Source: Hortaea werneckii (lineage: Eukaryota; Ascomycota; Dothideomycetes; Mycosphaerellales; Teratosphaeriaceae). From it: a DNA stretch of 64,000 bases. The notes under the pieces are model-generated. The model saw only the letters and a list, made by a program, of their open reading frames with translations, ran no database searches and was not told where the DNA came from. The stretch covers positions 868,001-932,000 of the forward strand of contig JBAOKB010000020.1 in assembly GCA_037044905.1 (NCBI GenBank), written 5' to 3'. Below, in pieces: positions 42,565 to 53,254 of the stretch (position 1 is the stretch's first letter; each line of letters begins with the position of its first letter). Position numbers and translations under genes: made by a program.

Positions 42565-43690
42565 CTAACAGATGTCGAGAGAGGCGTCACCGGTGATGCT
42601 CCAGCTGATATTCTCTCCGCACGGCGACTCCCTGACACTCGTGCCATCCACCTGCAAAGTGATCGAGACATCGCTGGTATTAGGAAACTCATCTCGAGCC
42701 GCAATGCGTACTTCTCCGCCTGAATTTACAGTGCCGTCCAGTATAGCGACGTTGTAGCAATTCTCGATCAACACCGCGTTGTTTCCGCTGTCGGCAAGGT
42801 CAACAGATGCGATCTCTGCAGCTCCCGATTGCGAAACACAAAAGACGCCACGCCCACCGCCTCGCGAGACAACCCTGTCGATGTACACGTTGGTGTCGTA
42901 ACTCCCGTCGGCAAGCTGACCATTGTTGTTTGCCATTCTAAAAGTTGCGTACCCGGTACCTGCAGCAACGTTGTCGCCATCAACCAGGCTCACTTGCGCG
43001 TTGGTCGTCTCTTGCAGCAGTAATCCGCATTCGCCGACATCTCTTGCAATGACTGCGTCGATAGTAAGGCCGTCAATGTTCCAGGTCTCGACGGCATGAC
43101 TGCTAGCACCGGTCACAGTGATTGTCCCCATTTTAACGTTGCTGTTGGCGGCCTCATCCCGATCCTAAGGCAATAGTGTCAGCTCACTTGTATTCGATGC
43201 TTGACCAAGGGTCATTCGATTCACTCACGAAACGAATCCCCAATCCAGCGCTCAGATCAAGGTTGATCTCTCCCAGCGTCAAGTCCGTAGTGCCATAGAA
43301 ATGCAGACCGAAGTATGGGTCGCCAGTCATGCTGAGATATGCTATGTTGACGCCAGTAGTATCCAACGACTCGATCGCGCCACGGCCTGCGTTGTAGCCT
43401 ACATTGATCGTGCCGCAACCCTCGAAGGTCTTTCCGCTGTCGATGTTGATGGTAGACGCTCCTATGTCGCCTGATGCGATGACGGCGATACGCTGACCGC
43501 TTGAGATGGAGTCGATGCCAGTTTGGATGGCAGTGAGGTAATCGCTCCCTGAGTAGACTTCGCTGCCTCCGGCCGTGGTGGTGTAGGATCCCGTACTGCC
43601 GTCAACAACAGCGTCTGGGTTTCCGGAGCCGCATTGTGCATACGAGAAAGGAAGCAGTGCTAGCACTGCAGCGGCAATTGATCCGTACAT
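42565..43690 (-). CDS. Secreted parallel beta-helix protein (pectate lyase-like fold)
   Basis: Two exons: 43690-43229 and 43164-42565 (64-nt intron, GTGAGT donor, GAGCTGAC branch, TTAG acceptor), 353 residues. A signal peptide is clear (SIAAAVLALLPFSYA). The mature protein has repeated short beta-strand turns rich in Gly, Asn, Val and Ile (GQRIAVIASGDIGASTINI, TGVNIAYLSMTGDPYFGLHFYG, WNIDGLTIDAVIARDVGECGL, NNAVLIENCYNVAILDG). This pattern and the few Cys fit a right-handed beta-helix, the fold of pectate lyases and pectin-acting enzymes. I see no specific catalytic signature, so substrate and activity are open. It lies next to a degraded GH5 gene and repeats, in the accessory part of the window. 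Confidence 0.8.
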
Positions 43691-45416
43691 TATGAGTTAG
43701 TTGGTGTAGTTCAATTCAAATAATGGAGAGTAGAAGTACAGAGTGCGTCGAAACCCTTCTCGAACGTCGAAAGCATTTATCCATCAACAACCACGGACTA
43801 ATTGCAGTCCGCCAATTGTTTGAAACATATTGGTAGTCCAGAAGGGGAGGTGATCTTCGCCAGCAACTCAAGGGATACAGTGTCTTCGAATCAATTTGCA
43901 GGCGTCACTGCGTCTACCTGCAACACCTTGGCGAGACAATGTGTTGCTCGCTTCAGCACCCCAAACAACTCGGCTTCTTGGCAAGACAATAGGCTGCCTG
44001 CTATGCAACTTGGCGTGCGGGCCACGGTGAGGTATATGCCGAGGGTACATAGGTACACATGTTTCCATTGATGGGAATGCAAGCATGCGGACTTTCCGTG
44101 GTGGTCACAAGCTCTATATGCGTATATGGGCATGTGGAGAGACATGGGTTCTTGGGTAAAGATCGACGGCATGCATCAACCGCTGCGCGATGTGGAGAGT
44201 CTTCCCGAAAATTTCCAGTCTGCAATCGACGTGCACTTGCTCAGGGACTCGCGCGGTCCATTGTCTAGTTGCGTTGAAAGGGTTCATGATCAGCTCTCAT
44301 CGATTGGGTGTTGCAGGCCGATCGGCTGGAGTTTGCGATCCGAGGAGAAATCTTGTACGACCAACTTTACTTCTTGTAGCATTGACAAGACTAGCCTTGT
44401 GGATTATTTGCCCTCTCTCCATCTGTACATCGAACTGGTCGTTCCCTTGTGAGTAAAGATCGTTCAATCAAGTGCATCGCTGTGGTACTGTGGTACTAGA
44501 CGCTTGCAGCAGCGGCACCCTCAGTCTGTTGAATCAGTCATGAGGTGTCGTATATAGTCGTCCGCATGTCTCGTCACGTCGTTATGTGCCGTTCAGGTCG
44601 TCGAAGACATCGGTATGACTTTTTGCTTGAGTATGGTCTAGGCACTGCGATCATGAGTGTGCCAATGTGAGTCCAGATCGATGACCGAGGTGCGTCGACA
44701 GCAGCTCCGTGCTTATTCGCGACAGGATGGAACACAAGTAGTCAACGGAGCTATGGTTATGGCTTGTTCACTGAGAATCAATGACCCAGCTGCTGGGGTT
44801 AAGAAACGAGGGTGTGTAAATCGAGGTTCCCACAGCTCTTCGAAGCACTCATTCTCGCCTCCAGTATAATTTTCTGTCAACAATAGATAGTCGACCGGTG
44901 CTCTGCTTGATTCGGTCGGGACGGGGATGGGACAGAGGATGGGAAAGACCTCTCAGGCGGAGCCGGGCCGCGAGGCTGGCAGCGGTATGCACGGATCTCA
45001 ATTCTTATGTAACAGGGCCGCGGCAGCACCGATGCGGTATGTGCACTGATCCGGGGCCTTCGCAACGTCCGGAGATGTCTAGTCTATCGTGAACCTGTTC
45101 AGCTGCGTCGGTCTTCGTCAGGATGAGCCTGTCTCGATGCCGCTCTTTGCAGCGAGGTCTTCAGCCATCTTACACTGTTCGAGGCCAATGAACCAGTCGT
45201 GCTCTCGATTAGACTGGCTGGAGAGGATAAAGAGAGACGGCGCCACGGCTGGGAGAAGCAGATAGTGAGCAAAGCGCTCTGGATACGCCCCGTTGGTTCT
45301 AGAGCACGTCGGGCGGTGACAATGGCATATGCGATTGAGACGGAAGACTTGGATGCGCTACAGTAGTGCTGATCATGTGTGCGGAAGGGATTAGCCTTCA
45401 TTTTAGGTGTTGTCAA
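43691..45416. other. Gene-poor flank of the repeat block
   Basis: About 1.7 kb. Overlapping short ORFs on both strands show no domain. A minus-strand open stretch at about 45360-45118 has protein-like composition (DWFIGLEQCKMAEDLAAKSG) but no ATG and ends at the minisatellite; it could be a decayed gene fragment. Confidence 0.4.
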
Positions 45417-45515
45417 GCTGTGGTTGAAGTGTAATTGTGGTGAAGTCGAGGTGTAAGTGAGGTGTAGTCGAGGTGTGGTTAAGGTGCGGTCGAGTTGCGG
45501 TCGAGGTGCACTGCA
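45417..45515. repeat. Degenerate 11-bp minisatellite, about nine units
   Basis: Units of 11 bases read GGTGAAGTCGA, GGTGTAAGTGA, GGTGTAGTCGA, GGTGTGGTTAA, GGTGCGGTCGA, GTTGCGGTCGA and GGTGCACTGCA, with two more degenerate units on the left. Spacing stays exact while the sequence drifts. Confidence 0.85.
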
Positions 45516-45574
45516 GCGCGTCGCGTGTTGAAAGCGATCGAGGCTGCCATCGCTCAGCGCGAAGAGACGTCGTC

Positions 45575-47500
45575 TGACGGATCTTTTACGCGACAAACGC
45601 GACTTGTTGGATCTTTTACGCGTGTCGTCGAATGTACATTTTCGCACAATTGGATGTATGTTTGGAAAGGCTCACCTGTCATCATGTCAGATGTAAAAGA
45701 ATGGTTCAAATTGATTGCTGCGCTGTGTGTCGATAATGCGCGACCTCTCCTCGAGCTGAGTGCAGTCAACGCTGACGGTTCTTACTTGGGACACGAATGC
45801 AATTTTGGTTCTTTTCCACCTGCATGAGGCTCTTTCGGTCACAGAGAACGAGAGGATGAAACAAAGAACTCATTTCAAGGACATGGTTGCGAACAAGAAC
45901 CGTTCTCAATATTTCGGGCTGCGTAGCTCCTCTTCGAGCTGGGTGCAGCTTACGCTGACGGTTCTTACACCGGATACAAATGCATAGTTGTTTCTTTGCT
46001 ACCCGTGTTAGATTCTTTCGGTCATAGAGAACGACAGAATGAAACAAAGGATCTACTCTAAGGACATGATTGCGAACAAGAACCGTTCTCAAACTTCCGC
46101 GCTGCTCACACATCGCCGCCTACTCTGACCTCAACTTCGCAAATCATATTCGCAGAACACTCGACATACCGGATCTTTTACATCAGCAATAGGACCTTTA
46201 GACGATAAAGAATGAATATACAGTTAAGAGAATGCGAGAGCTGCTATAGTCCTTTCAAAAGTACCATTCTTGTACCGCTACACGCTTCTTAGGCGCGACC
46301 GTTCTTAATAGCAATGTACGAAACATTCTGGATCTTTTTTCAGTGCTGTGGGTTCTTTAGACTAGAGAGAACTGGAGAGGAGTGCAGAGAATGCAAGAGC
46401 TGGTATAGATGGTTCAAAAGAACCGTTCTCGTACTGTACCGCTGCTCGCTTCTCGGGCGCGACGGTTCTTAATGGCAACGCACAAGACATTCTGGATCTT
46501 TTTCGAGTGCTCTAGGTTCTTTAGACTACAGAGAACCAGAGGCGGGTGCAAAGAATGTAAGAAGTACTTTTCATTCCTTAAAAGAACCGCTCTCATAGCG
46601 CCGCTTGCTTCTTAGGCGCGACGGTTCTTAACAACAATCTACGAAACATTCTGGATCTTTTTCAAGTACTCTAGGTTCTTCAGACTCTAGAGAACCAGAA
46701 GCGAGTGGGAAATAGCAACGTGGAGCACAGATCAAACAGAAAGAACCGTCTTCGTATCGATGATACAGCAAGGACCGTAGGCGGTTCTTTTTCGTGATTG
46801 TTCTGATCTCTTGACATCTACTACTATGCCCTAGGATCTTTCGACCATAGAGAACCCCTCTGCAGCAGGAAGAGTTCAAGTAGCGCTTGTTTCATGAAGA
46901 AGAGTCTTCCTCGTGAGGATGCTCCAGCTAAGCCCAAGGACGGTTCTTTCTTATGAACCCTTGAGCCTATCTTACCTCTCTACAAGGCGGTAGGATCTTT
47001 TGGCCGCAGAGAACTAACTAGATTACGTTGGGAAACATTCAATTTTGGCCGAAGGTCGCTCGAGAGGACCGTACTAGAAGGCTTAGCCTCGCTGCGCATG
47101 TGGACGGTTCTTTCTTCTGCCTCATACGTTGCTACAAATTTACATGGGCTTTGGTAGGATCTTTCGATGCCAGAGAGCCAGATCGAGTCATGGAGCATCC
47201 ATTTGCAAGGAGGAGTAGTAAGAAGAAATCGTTCTTGTGTCGGTTGTTGGCCCTTTTTCGTTGTTGGACAGAAGTGTCCCTACTCCCTTCACACCTCGCC
47301 AATGTACCTAGGGATCTTAGATTCAACTTCGAGGAACCGCATACAATGTGCAAACAAAAAGAAGGGAAGGAATTGTGTCGAAGTAGATGTAACAAAAGAG
47401 AACCGTTCTTGCTTTTGCACTGCGTGCTACCAGCTTCAAGCCGAGTTAACAGAACATTTTCATTGCGAGCGTTCTTATTGTAACAAAGTCTTTGAAGCAT
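45575..47500. repeat. Degenerate tandem array, period about 161 bp, about ten to eleven units
   Basis: Recurring boxes mark the units. ACGGTTCTT-type boxes lie at about 45774, 45958, 46302 (one mismatch), 46462, 46622, 46782, 46942 and 47104. A GGATCTTT-type box follows about 50-55 bases later, then a near-palindrome of the form GGTTCTTTAGACTACAGAGAACC, then AGAACCGTTCT-type boxes at 45896, 46079, 46419, 46583 (one change), 46742 (two changes) and 47399. Box spacing is 158-164 bases over the centre and 183 between the two left units. Spacers are diverged. On the minus strand, units translate to related peptides (RTVLVRNHVL, PLVLCDRKSL, KNRQR; and RAVLLRNEKY, PLVLCSLKNL, KNRRAR), so the array may descend from a repeated coding unit of about 54 codons. 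No transposase, LTR or terminal repeat is seen. Confidence 0.75.
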
Positions 47501-47789
47501 GCGCAGAGTCTTTGTACTTGAAACAACGGAATGATGTACTCATTATCCATATTGACAGGACTTGACGGGCCGTGGAGATTCAGTTATATGTCAGCAGGGC
47601 TTTTGGGCTGTGAGGCATTGAACGAGAATGTGAAGACCTTCGATAGTTGAAGGGAAAGCTACGGAAGAGAAAACATACTCGATGCTAGAGCTGTGCTTAC
47701 TGTCGCTTTTGAGCACTGGGTGGCCGCCACGCTTACAATTCATCCTTAACTTGAGGTGCCCTACAACCTTGGAGTCATCTGAGAACCTC
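47501..47789. other. Spacer between repeat array and GH5 remnant
   Basis: About 290 bases; no gene seen. Confidence 0.45.
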
Positions 47790-48998
47790 TTAACCCCCCT
47801 TGTTGGAGATGCCGAAACGTTTGAGATAGTTGGAAGACTTGATGCGCGGCTCCAAAAGTTGGAGCCACGTTGTATTGAACTCCATGCCTGTCCTGTTATC
47901 AGCACGAAAGCAACACGAGAAGTTCACTCGACCAGCGTACCTTCACCGGGCTCAATGTTTTCGAAGTACGCCGGACCTAGCAAAGGCCCAGCGCCCCAGA
48001 TTGCCCAGCCAATCCATTCAGAATTATTTTCCAAATAGGAGATTGTATTGTTGAGAACCGAAAGACAGTGAGCATTGTCACCGCCCCCGAATTCACTAAG
48101 GAAGCCAGATGCCTTTTGTTGCTGCAACCACCGTGTGGCATCATACAACTGGTTAACGCCTGCAACCTTGGTTAGCTCTAGTTGCCATTTCAGATTGACA
48201 CAGGCCGTACCGTGGACACATTGAGCATGGGATGCACTATTGTCGTAGTCGAAGTATACATGGATGTCGTATGCGAAGTTATCGATTGGATCCCAAAGCT
48301 CACCCAGATAAGCGGCGCTCGGTGCATACTGAGGTGAGATGCCATTGTTCGAGACGGAGGCATTCGTCCAGATTTGAGCACCCGTATACCCATTACCCGG
48401 GGCGAGGATCAATTGGCTGGCACCTGCGGCACGGATTCCATCGATTGCAGCCTGATTGTTACGGAGGATCATGGCCGTTGGCATGTCGTGAGGCTCATTG
48501 TTGATGCCGAAAATGACGTTCGGGTTATATATGTGACGAGAAGCTAGTTGTCTCCAGAAATGGCCGAATTGTTCAGAGGTGGCAGCTTTCGGGTCAGAGT
48601 TATTGCCAATGGTACTGCCGCCGTCTGTTCCGGTGCTGTTCAATGAGCCGTAGCGCATGTCTGTTTACTATTGTCAGCTTCACGTACATTCGCTGTGCAA
48701 AGTGCACTTACAGTTGTGAGCGTCGACAATAACATAAGCGCCACTCTTGCTCATGTATTCTACAGCGCTGTTGTACATATCGAAAAAGGTATCGTTGAGT
48801 GGACCACCGAGCCCAGTCTGCACAGGCGCCATGGCTTCCATCCGAAATGCGAGACGGAAGGTGTTCACTCCATACTAGTACATGGTCAACGAGGGCAAGA
48901 TCGGCAGCCCCAGCTTCATTGATGCCGGCATAGTAAATCTTGGCTTGTGTGAAGGAAGCGATGTTTGCGAGTAAGACCGAGAATTTTGTCCAATTCAT
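47790..48998 (-). pseudogene. GH5-family endoglucanase, damaged near the N-terminus
   Basis: Exons on the minus strand: 48998-48712, 48660-47941 and 47887-47790; introns of 51 and 53 nt join in frame. A signal peptide (FSVLLANIASFTQA) leads to KIYYAGINEAG. Then the expected conserved stretch of roughly 15-20 residues is missing and the frame is lost: YGVNTFRLAFRMEAMAP resumes in another frame, directly after a seven-base GTACTAG that contains a stop in that frame. From there the enzyme is intact: GAYVIVDAHN-YMRYG, FGINNEPHDM (acid/base Glu), YDIHVYFDYD, FLSEFGGG (nucleophile Glu), WAIWGAGPL and a normal C-terminal exon (MEFNTTWLQLLEP). Known: GH5 cellulases cleave beta-1,4-glucan outside the cell. 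One local lesion with both catalytic Glu kept suggests recent inactivation, an unusual intron, or an assembly error. Confidence 0.75.
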
Positions 48999-50591
48999 CG
49001 TTCAAGAATCGAAGTGAATCCAGTCGGGTGCGTGAGATAGGAGCTTGGAGCCACGACTCTGGGAACGCCAGTTCTTATATGCTTCCTCGATGTAGGTGAG
49101 ATCATTGTGATGGCAGGAGGCAAAGCATCCTGCTTTTTTCCGTGGAAACGGTCAATGGAAATCCTACTGCATCCTGGTGGAGAAGCTTGAGAGCTATAAG
49201 CCTTCCACAGAGAACGAGCCAGTTTGACAGTCTATAGAGTAAAGCTCCGTCGACGGCCTTGTTGCCTCTAAACTCCAGTAATAAAGGCGTTGATTCGTGC
49301 GAGCCTTTGATTCAGGAGGCGATACCGCCGGGAATTGCAGGCGCAGTGTGCTGATTTGCAAAAACAGCTATACGTATGATTTGAGAAGGACTGTAAGAGG
49401 TGCTCTGGTATGGAGTCATTCTCATTGACTTACTTGCTTTGCCGTACAGCTAGGATTGCCAAGTCGGGTATTAGGCAAGTTTCTTGCCAATGTCTAAGCC
49501 AGAGCTTCTTTGGCCTGAGTTCATAGAAGGAATCGATAGCTGGGAAAAGATGCCGAGACCAAGCAGGCCAAGCGGCGTGTGGTCAATAGCTTGGTCTGGT
49601 TGCTCCTCTCAATTGACTGAGGTGGAGATGGATAAATGCAATGAGGGGAAGGATGTTAATCTTTGCCCGTGACATGATTCGAACGTAATATGGCATCAAA
49701 CTCGCAAGCATTCTGGCAGACGTCAGTACGTACCATGGTAATCACTTCCTTCCATTGAAGCAGCTTGCATCCTGTCGAATACTAATATGCGCTCCTTCGC
49801 AGATCCTAGGCCGTCTTTTGAACAGATCTCGGTGTGCTTTCGTTGGATTTTGTCAATTCGAGAAACGTCCATGGCCCTCAAGTTTCAAAAGGGATGTGTA
49901 GATAGAAACGAGCGAATGAAGGCGTTCTTTCGACAAAAACGGATGCGAATTTGTTTCCGACGGCAAAAACGATAATGATAGGGCTACGATGATGTTGCGA
50001 AGTAATGCTTCCTTGAGACTTCTATGTCTCGGATGAGGTAACGCATACTGTCAAGGTCAGCTCTGTTTGCGTCGATGACTATGGGGATGCCAATGATGAT
50101 GTGAAGCTCGAGATATCTGTGGTCGGCTGCGAGCTGGTGCCGCTTCTCCCAATTCAGCTGGAACGTGCATTTTCACAATATGTAACGGACATAATTCACG
50201 CAACCACGTAACAGTATCAAGAAGGAAATCACCCATTGCGGGCCCTCGACGGTATTGCTTGTTTTTAAAAATGCCGTGTTACACTCGCCCACGTTTTTCG
50301 GAACGCGATAGCGACCTGATCCGTTGCGATCTTGAAGAGACTCATCTGCCGAGTCATTCCCAAAGTTGGCGGATGCACTCTCTCATCGCTTGCAAGACGA
50401 CACGGCAAGGCTGGCGCGAAGACCCACAACGTGCGCAGCTCTTAGCGTCCTGACGTATGCAAGGCAGAACGTCCATTTCACAGTATCTCTTTGCCGGCTG
50501 TGAGTGTGCAAGTGTCGTGAGTGCATCGAGCTCTTAGCGACCTCTGCAACAGTGAAATCTACTTGACCGTTTGCCGATCAGCATCAATCTC
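48999..50591. other. Gene-poor region between GH5 remnant and SDR gene
   Basis: About 1.6 kb. Only ORFs below about 65 codons without motifs. No repeats or RNA genes recognised. Confidence 0.5.
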
Positions 50592-51722
50592 ATGATGGCC
50601 TCACATCCCGAATACACCAATGGAACCAACGGGAGTGATGTGGCAAAAGCTTTCGCGGAAAATACTAGGGACAAGACCAGTACGGACAAATAGAACATCT
50701 CCTCAACAGCTAGGTGCTGATTTAAACCTAAGTTGTCATCACCGGAGTTTCACCTCGATCACTGGGCGAAACGCTGGCGTTGATCCTGGCGAAGCATTCT
50801 CCAAAGAGCTTGATACTTGCTTCGAGAACGCAGTCGAAACTCGAAAGCGTCGCGGATGCCATTCGCCAGCAAAGCTCTGACAAGGTTGAAGTTCACCCAG
50901 TTGTGCTCGACCTCAGCGATCAAAAGTCTATCCACGACGCCGCGAAAAAGATATCGCAGCTCACAACTCATATCGACATTCTGATAAACAATGCAGGTTT
51001 CGTCTCATCTTCCCGGGAAGAAACTGTGGAAGGCATTGAGAAGACCTTTGGCACGAATCATGTTGGTCACTGGCTCTTCACCTCTCTACTCGCCCCCCGC
51101 CTCGTGGCGGCAGCACAGGGTACCTCCCCAGGAGCGACGCGAGTGGTGAATGTATCCAGTATGGGCCACAAGTTCTCACCAGTCCGCTTCAACGACTACA
51201 ATTTCTTGGGTGGCGATGTGCCGGCCGACGAAGAACCCCCAAGCTATGTGCCCGCGCATATGAGGCCAGATAAGACTGTGGGACGTCACTATCAAGGGTT
51301 TACGGCTTACGCTCAAAGCAAGACTGCGAATATCCTACATTGCTATTCGCTGAATCGTCGTCTACCTGGCGTCAAAGCCTTCGCAGCACACCCTGGAAGT
51401 GAGTCATGTCAAACCGACTGTCTAAGTTCGAAAGTCCGCTCAGCACTGACGATGATGTCTTTTAGCCATTGCTACTGATCTGTCCCGTAATCTCTCGACG
51501 GAAGATGCAAAGGTGATTGAGTCCGCGACAGACTGGATCGACCAGAATCAGGGAACTGCAACCATCCTCGTTGGAGCGCTTGATCCCAAATTGGCCTTGG
51601 TGGGCAATGATCACGCTTATTTGAGCGACTGCCAAGTGACGGAGCCAGCAGATCATGCGCGCAGTCCTGACATCGCCGAGAGACTATGGGCTTTGAGTGA
51701 GGAATTGACTAAGACCTCGTAG
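50592..51722 (+). CDS. Short-chain dehydrogenase/reductase
   Basis: Three exons: 50592-50679, 50733-51398 and 51466-51722, 336 residues; introns of 53 and 67 nt. Two tandem ATGs start the CDS; either is possible. The Rossmann part reads TIVITGVSPRSLGETLAL, then LILASRTQSKLESVAD, VVLDLSDQKS, DILINNAGF (NNAG motif), VVNVSSMGH and the catalytic YAQSK near residue 244, with AAHPGTIATDL after the second intron. Known: SDRs of this WW-oxidoreductase/retinol-dehydrogenase-like type reduce or oxidise carbonyl substrates with NAD(P)H; the substrate cannot be read from sequence. The usual TGxxxGxG loop has Arg in place of the middle Gly, a feature to check. Confidence 0.88.
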
Positions 51723-51865
51723 CCTTAAATAGTATGGATGTAATACACTGTTGCTGAAAGATTGAAGGCAAGAAAAGCCTTCTTAACTTTTGTGCTCACA
51801 TTGTATCTATCCCATAGGCTTGATACAAACCAAAAAATCCCAAGCATTGATCGAGCCTGCCTGGT

Positions 51866-53254
51866 TCAAGCTGATCCGCTGTACTTCGCTTCATGCACTG
51901 ACGAAGACCTCATATGAATGTTCGTAGAGTCTGGCCTGGAGTCTCTTCCACCCTGACTGACATCATCCTCGACCGTAAACTCTTGAGTGACATAAATCTT
52001 GCGGTTGTCTCTATCCAATATTTCTTCTTCACTTCCCATACTCTGTCGGCCGATGGTATGCATGACGACGGTATCGTCTCTCCCACCAAATGATCCGCCG
52101 CGACTGCCGGTGTACTGCTTTCTGCGTCGCTGCGAGCTGTCTCCATGCGTGCGATCCAGTTTAGCGACAGTGTTTGCAACGCGCATCTTAAAAGGTTTAG
52201 GCACAGCGCGAACCACGTAGGGGTAGCAAAATGGCAAGTTGGCACAGACAATGCCAAGCTCAAGTTCGACTACTGTCCAGACGAATGATCGAGAGTCGTT
52301 GACTTGGAAGTGTCAGCAAGATGACCGATATCAGCATGTTGGTTTAGAGATCTTACAAGAGATGAGGCGGCCCATCATAGGGACTGTGAGCCCAAGAGTG
52401 TAGGCACAAGCAAAGCAAGCACTGCGAAAGAAAAGTGTTAGATCAAAAGGCGTTGAATGAGAAGAGTGGTATACGTACACTCCGCCCAGAGAAAAGGCAA
52501 AAATCAGTGAGCATTTCTTTGCCATGCTCGCCTGTAACTTGCTCACTGCAATGACAGGGATGGCGAGCAAGACCAAGTCGGTCAAAAGGTTCGTCGCGCG
52601 CTGGGCGATGAAAAAGACAGGAAGCCGAATGCATTTCGTATCTGGGCGGTTGCGGACCGCAAGCACCCAAGCACCGGACACTGGTGAGCATTGAAATATG
52701 CCTCCAAGTTCGAATGCTATCCACCACGCAGCCATGAACGCCATGACACCGTAGCATGTCCGGCGAATCCAGGTCTTTGTGCCGAAGACATCGAGGAAGA
52801 AGAAGACGATGGCGAGTTTGATCAAGGCGTGAGATGTGGTGTACTGCCAGATTGACTCGTCAGCAAGGTATGAAATGCAGAGCGGGGAGGTCGGGGGCTC
52901 ACTACGCACAAAGATTTCGACAATATAATTGATCAGGAGGAAGTCCTGGAATTTCTGGGCGTTGGCAGCGGGGGCGTTGAGTCTGTAGGCCCACGACACT
53001 TGAATGAACACTAGGATTGTCATTGAAAAGGAGCAGATCTCCAGGCTTCAGTCAGCTTTTGACGCCGACGAAAAGCTCTTTCAAGGAAGCGGTCATACCA
53101 AACCCAGGAGCATAGACCAATCATCTTTCTGCGGTCTTCTTCGATTCTGGTGTCGATTAAAGAAACGGACGACGGTGGAGAATGTGGCTAGACAGCAAAC
53201 GAAGGCAGTTGCTGCCATGGCACTCTTGCCTTGGTTTGTGTACCCACCAGCCAT
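51866..53254 (-). CDS. Rhodopsin-fold (SAT4/Pth11-like) integral membrane protein
   Basis: Five exons: 53254-53099, 53038-52910, 52855-52479, 52421-52357 and 52302-51866, 387 residues. Introns are 60, 54, 57 and 54 nt. Membrane segments follow one another: AATAFVCCLATFSTVVRFF, FSMTILVFIQVSWAY, HALIKLAIVFFFLDVF, VMAFMAAWWIAFELGGIFQC, LLTDLVLLAIPVIAV, IFAFSLGGVACFACAYTLGL and VWTVVELELGIVCANLPF. The TKLSILLFY-like region appears as LIKLAIVFFFLD, and the Cys/Pro pattern fits the fungal 'rhodopsin domain' family (SAT4, Pth11-like without CFEM). The tail is polar. Known: these proteins are abundant in plant-associated fungi; some act as G-protein-coupled receptors, most are uncharacterised. The second intron (54 nt, GAG acceptor) keeps the frame if retained. 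Confidence 0.82.

Noticed and set aside
45118..45360. Minus-strand open stretch with protein-like composition (DWFIGLEQCKMAED)
   Set aside because: No ATG, no family match from memory, too short; noted as a possible fragment only.
45099..45647. 182-codon minus-strand ORF
   Set aside because: Its repeat segment is only the 11-bp minisatellite translated (TTPRLHLTYTSTSP); the remainder has no recognisable domain.
47028..47483. 151-codon plus-strand ORF inside the repeat array
   Set aside because: It spans diverged array units, has no domain, and other units lack the same frame; treated as part of the repeat.
49685..49735. Possible tRNA B-box (gattcgaac)
   Set aside because: No matching A-box, acceptor stem or anticodon arm could be folded around it.
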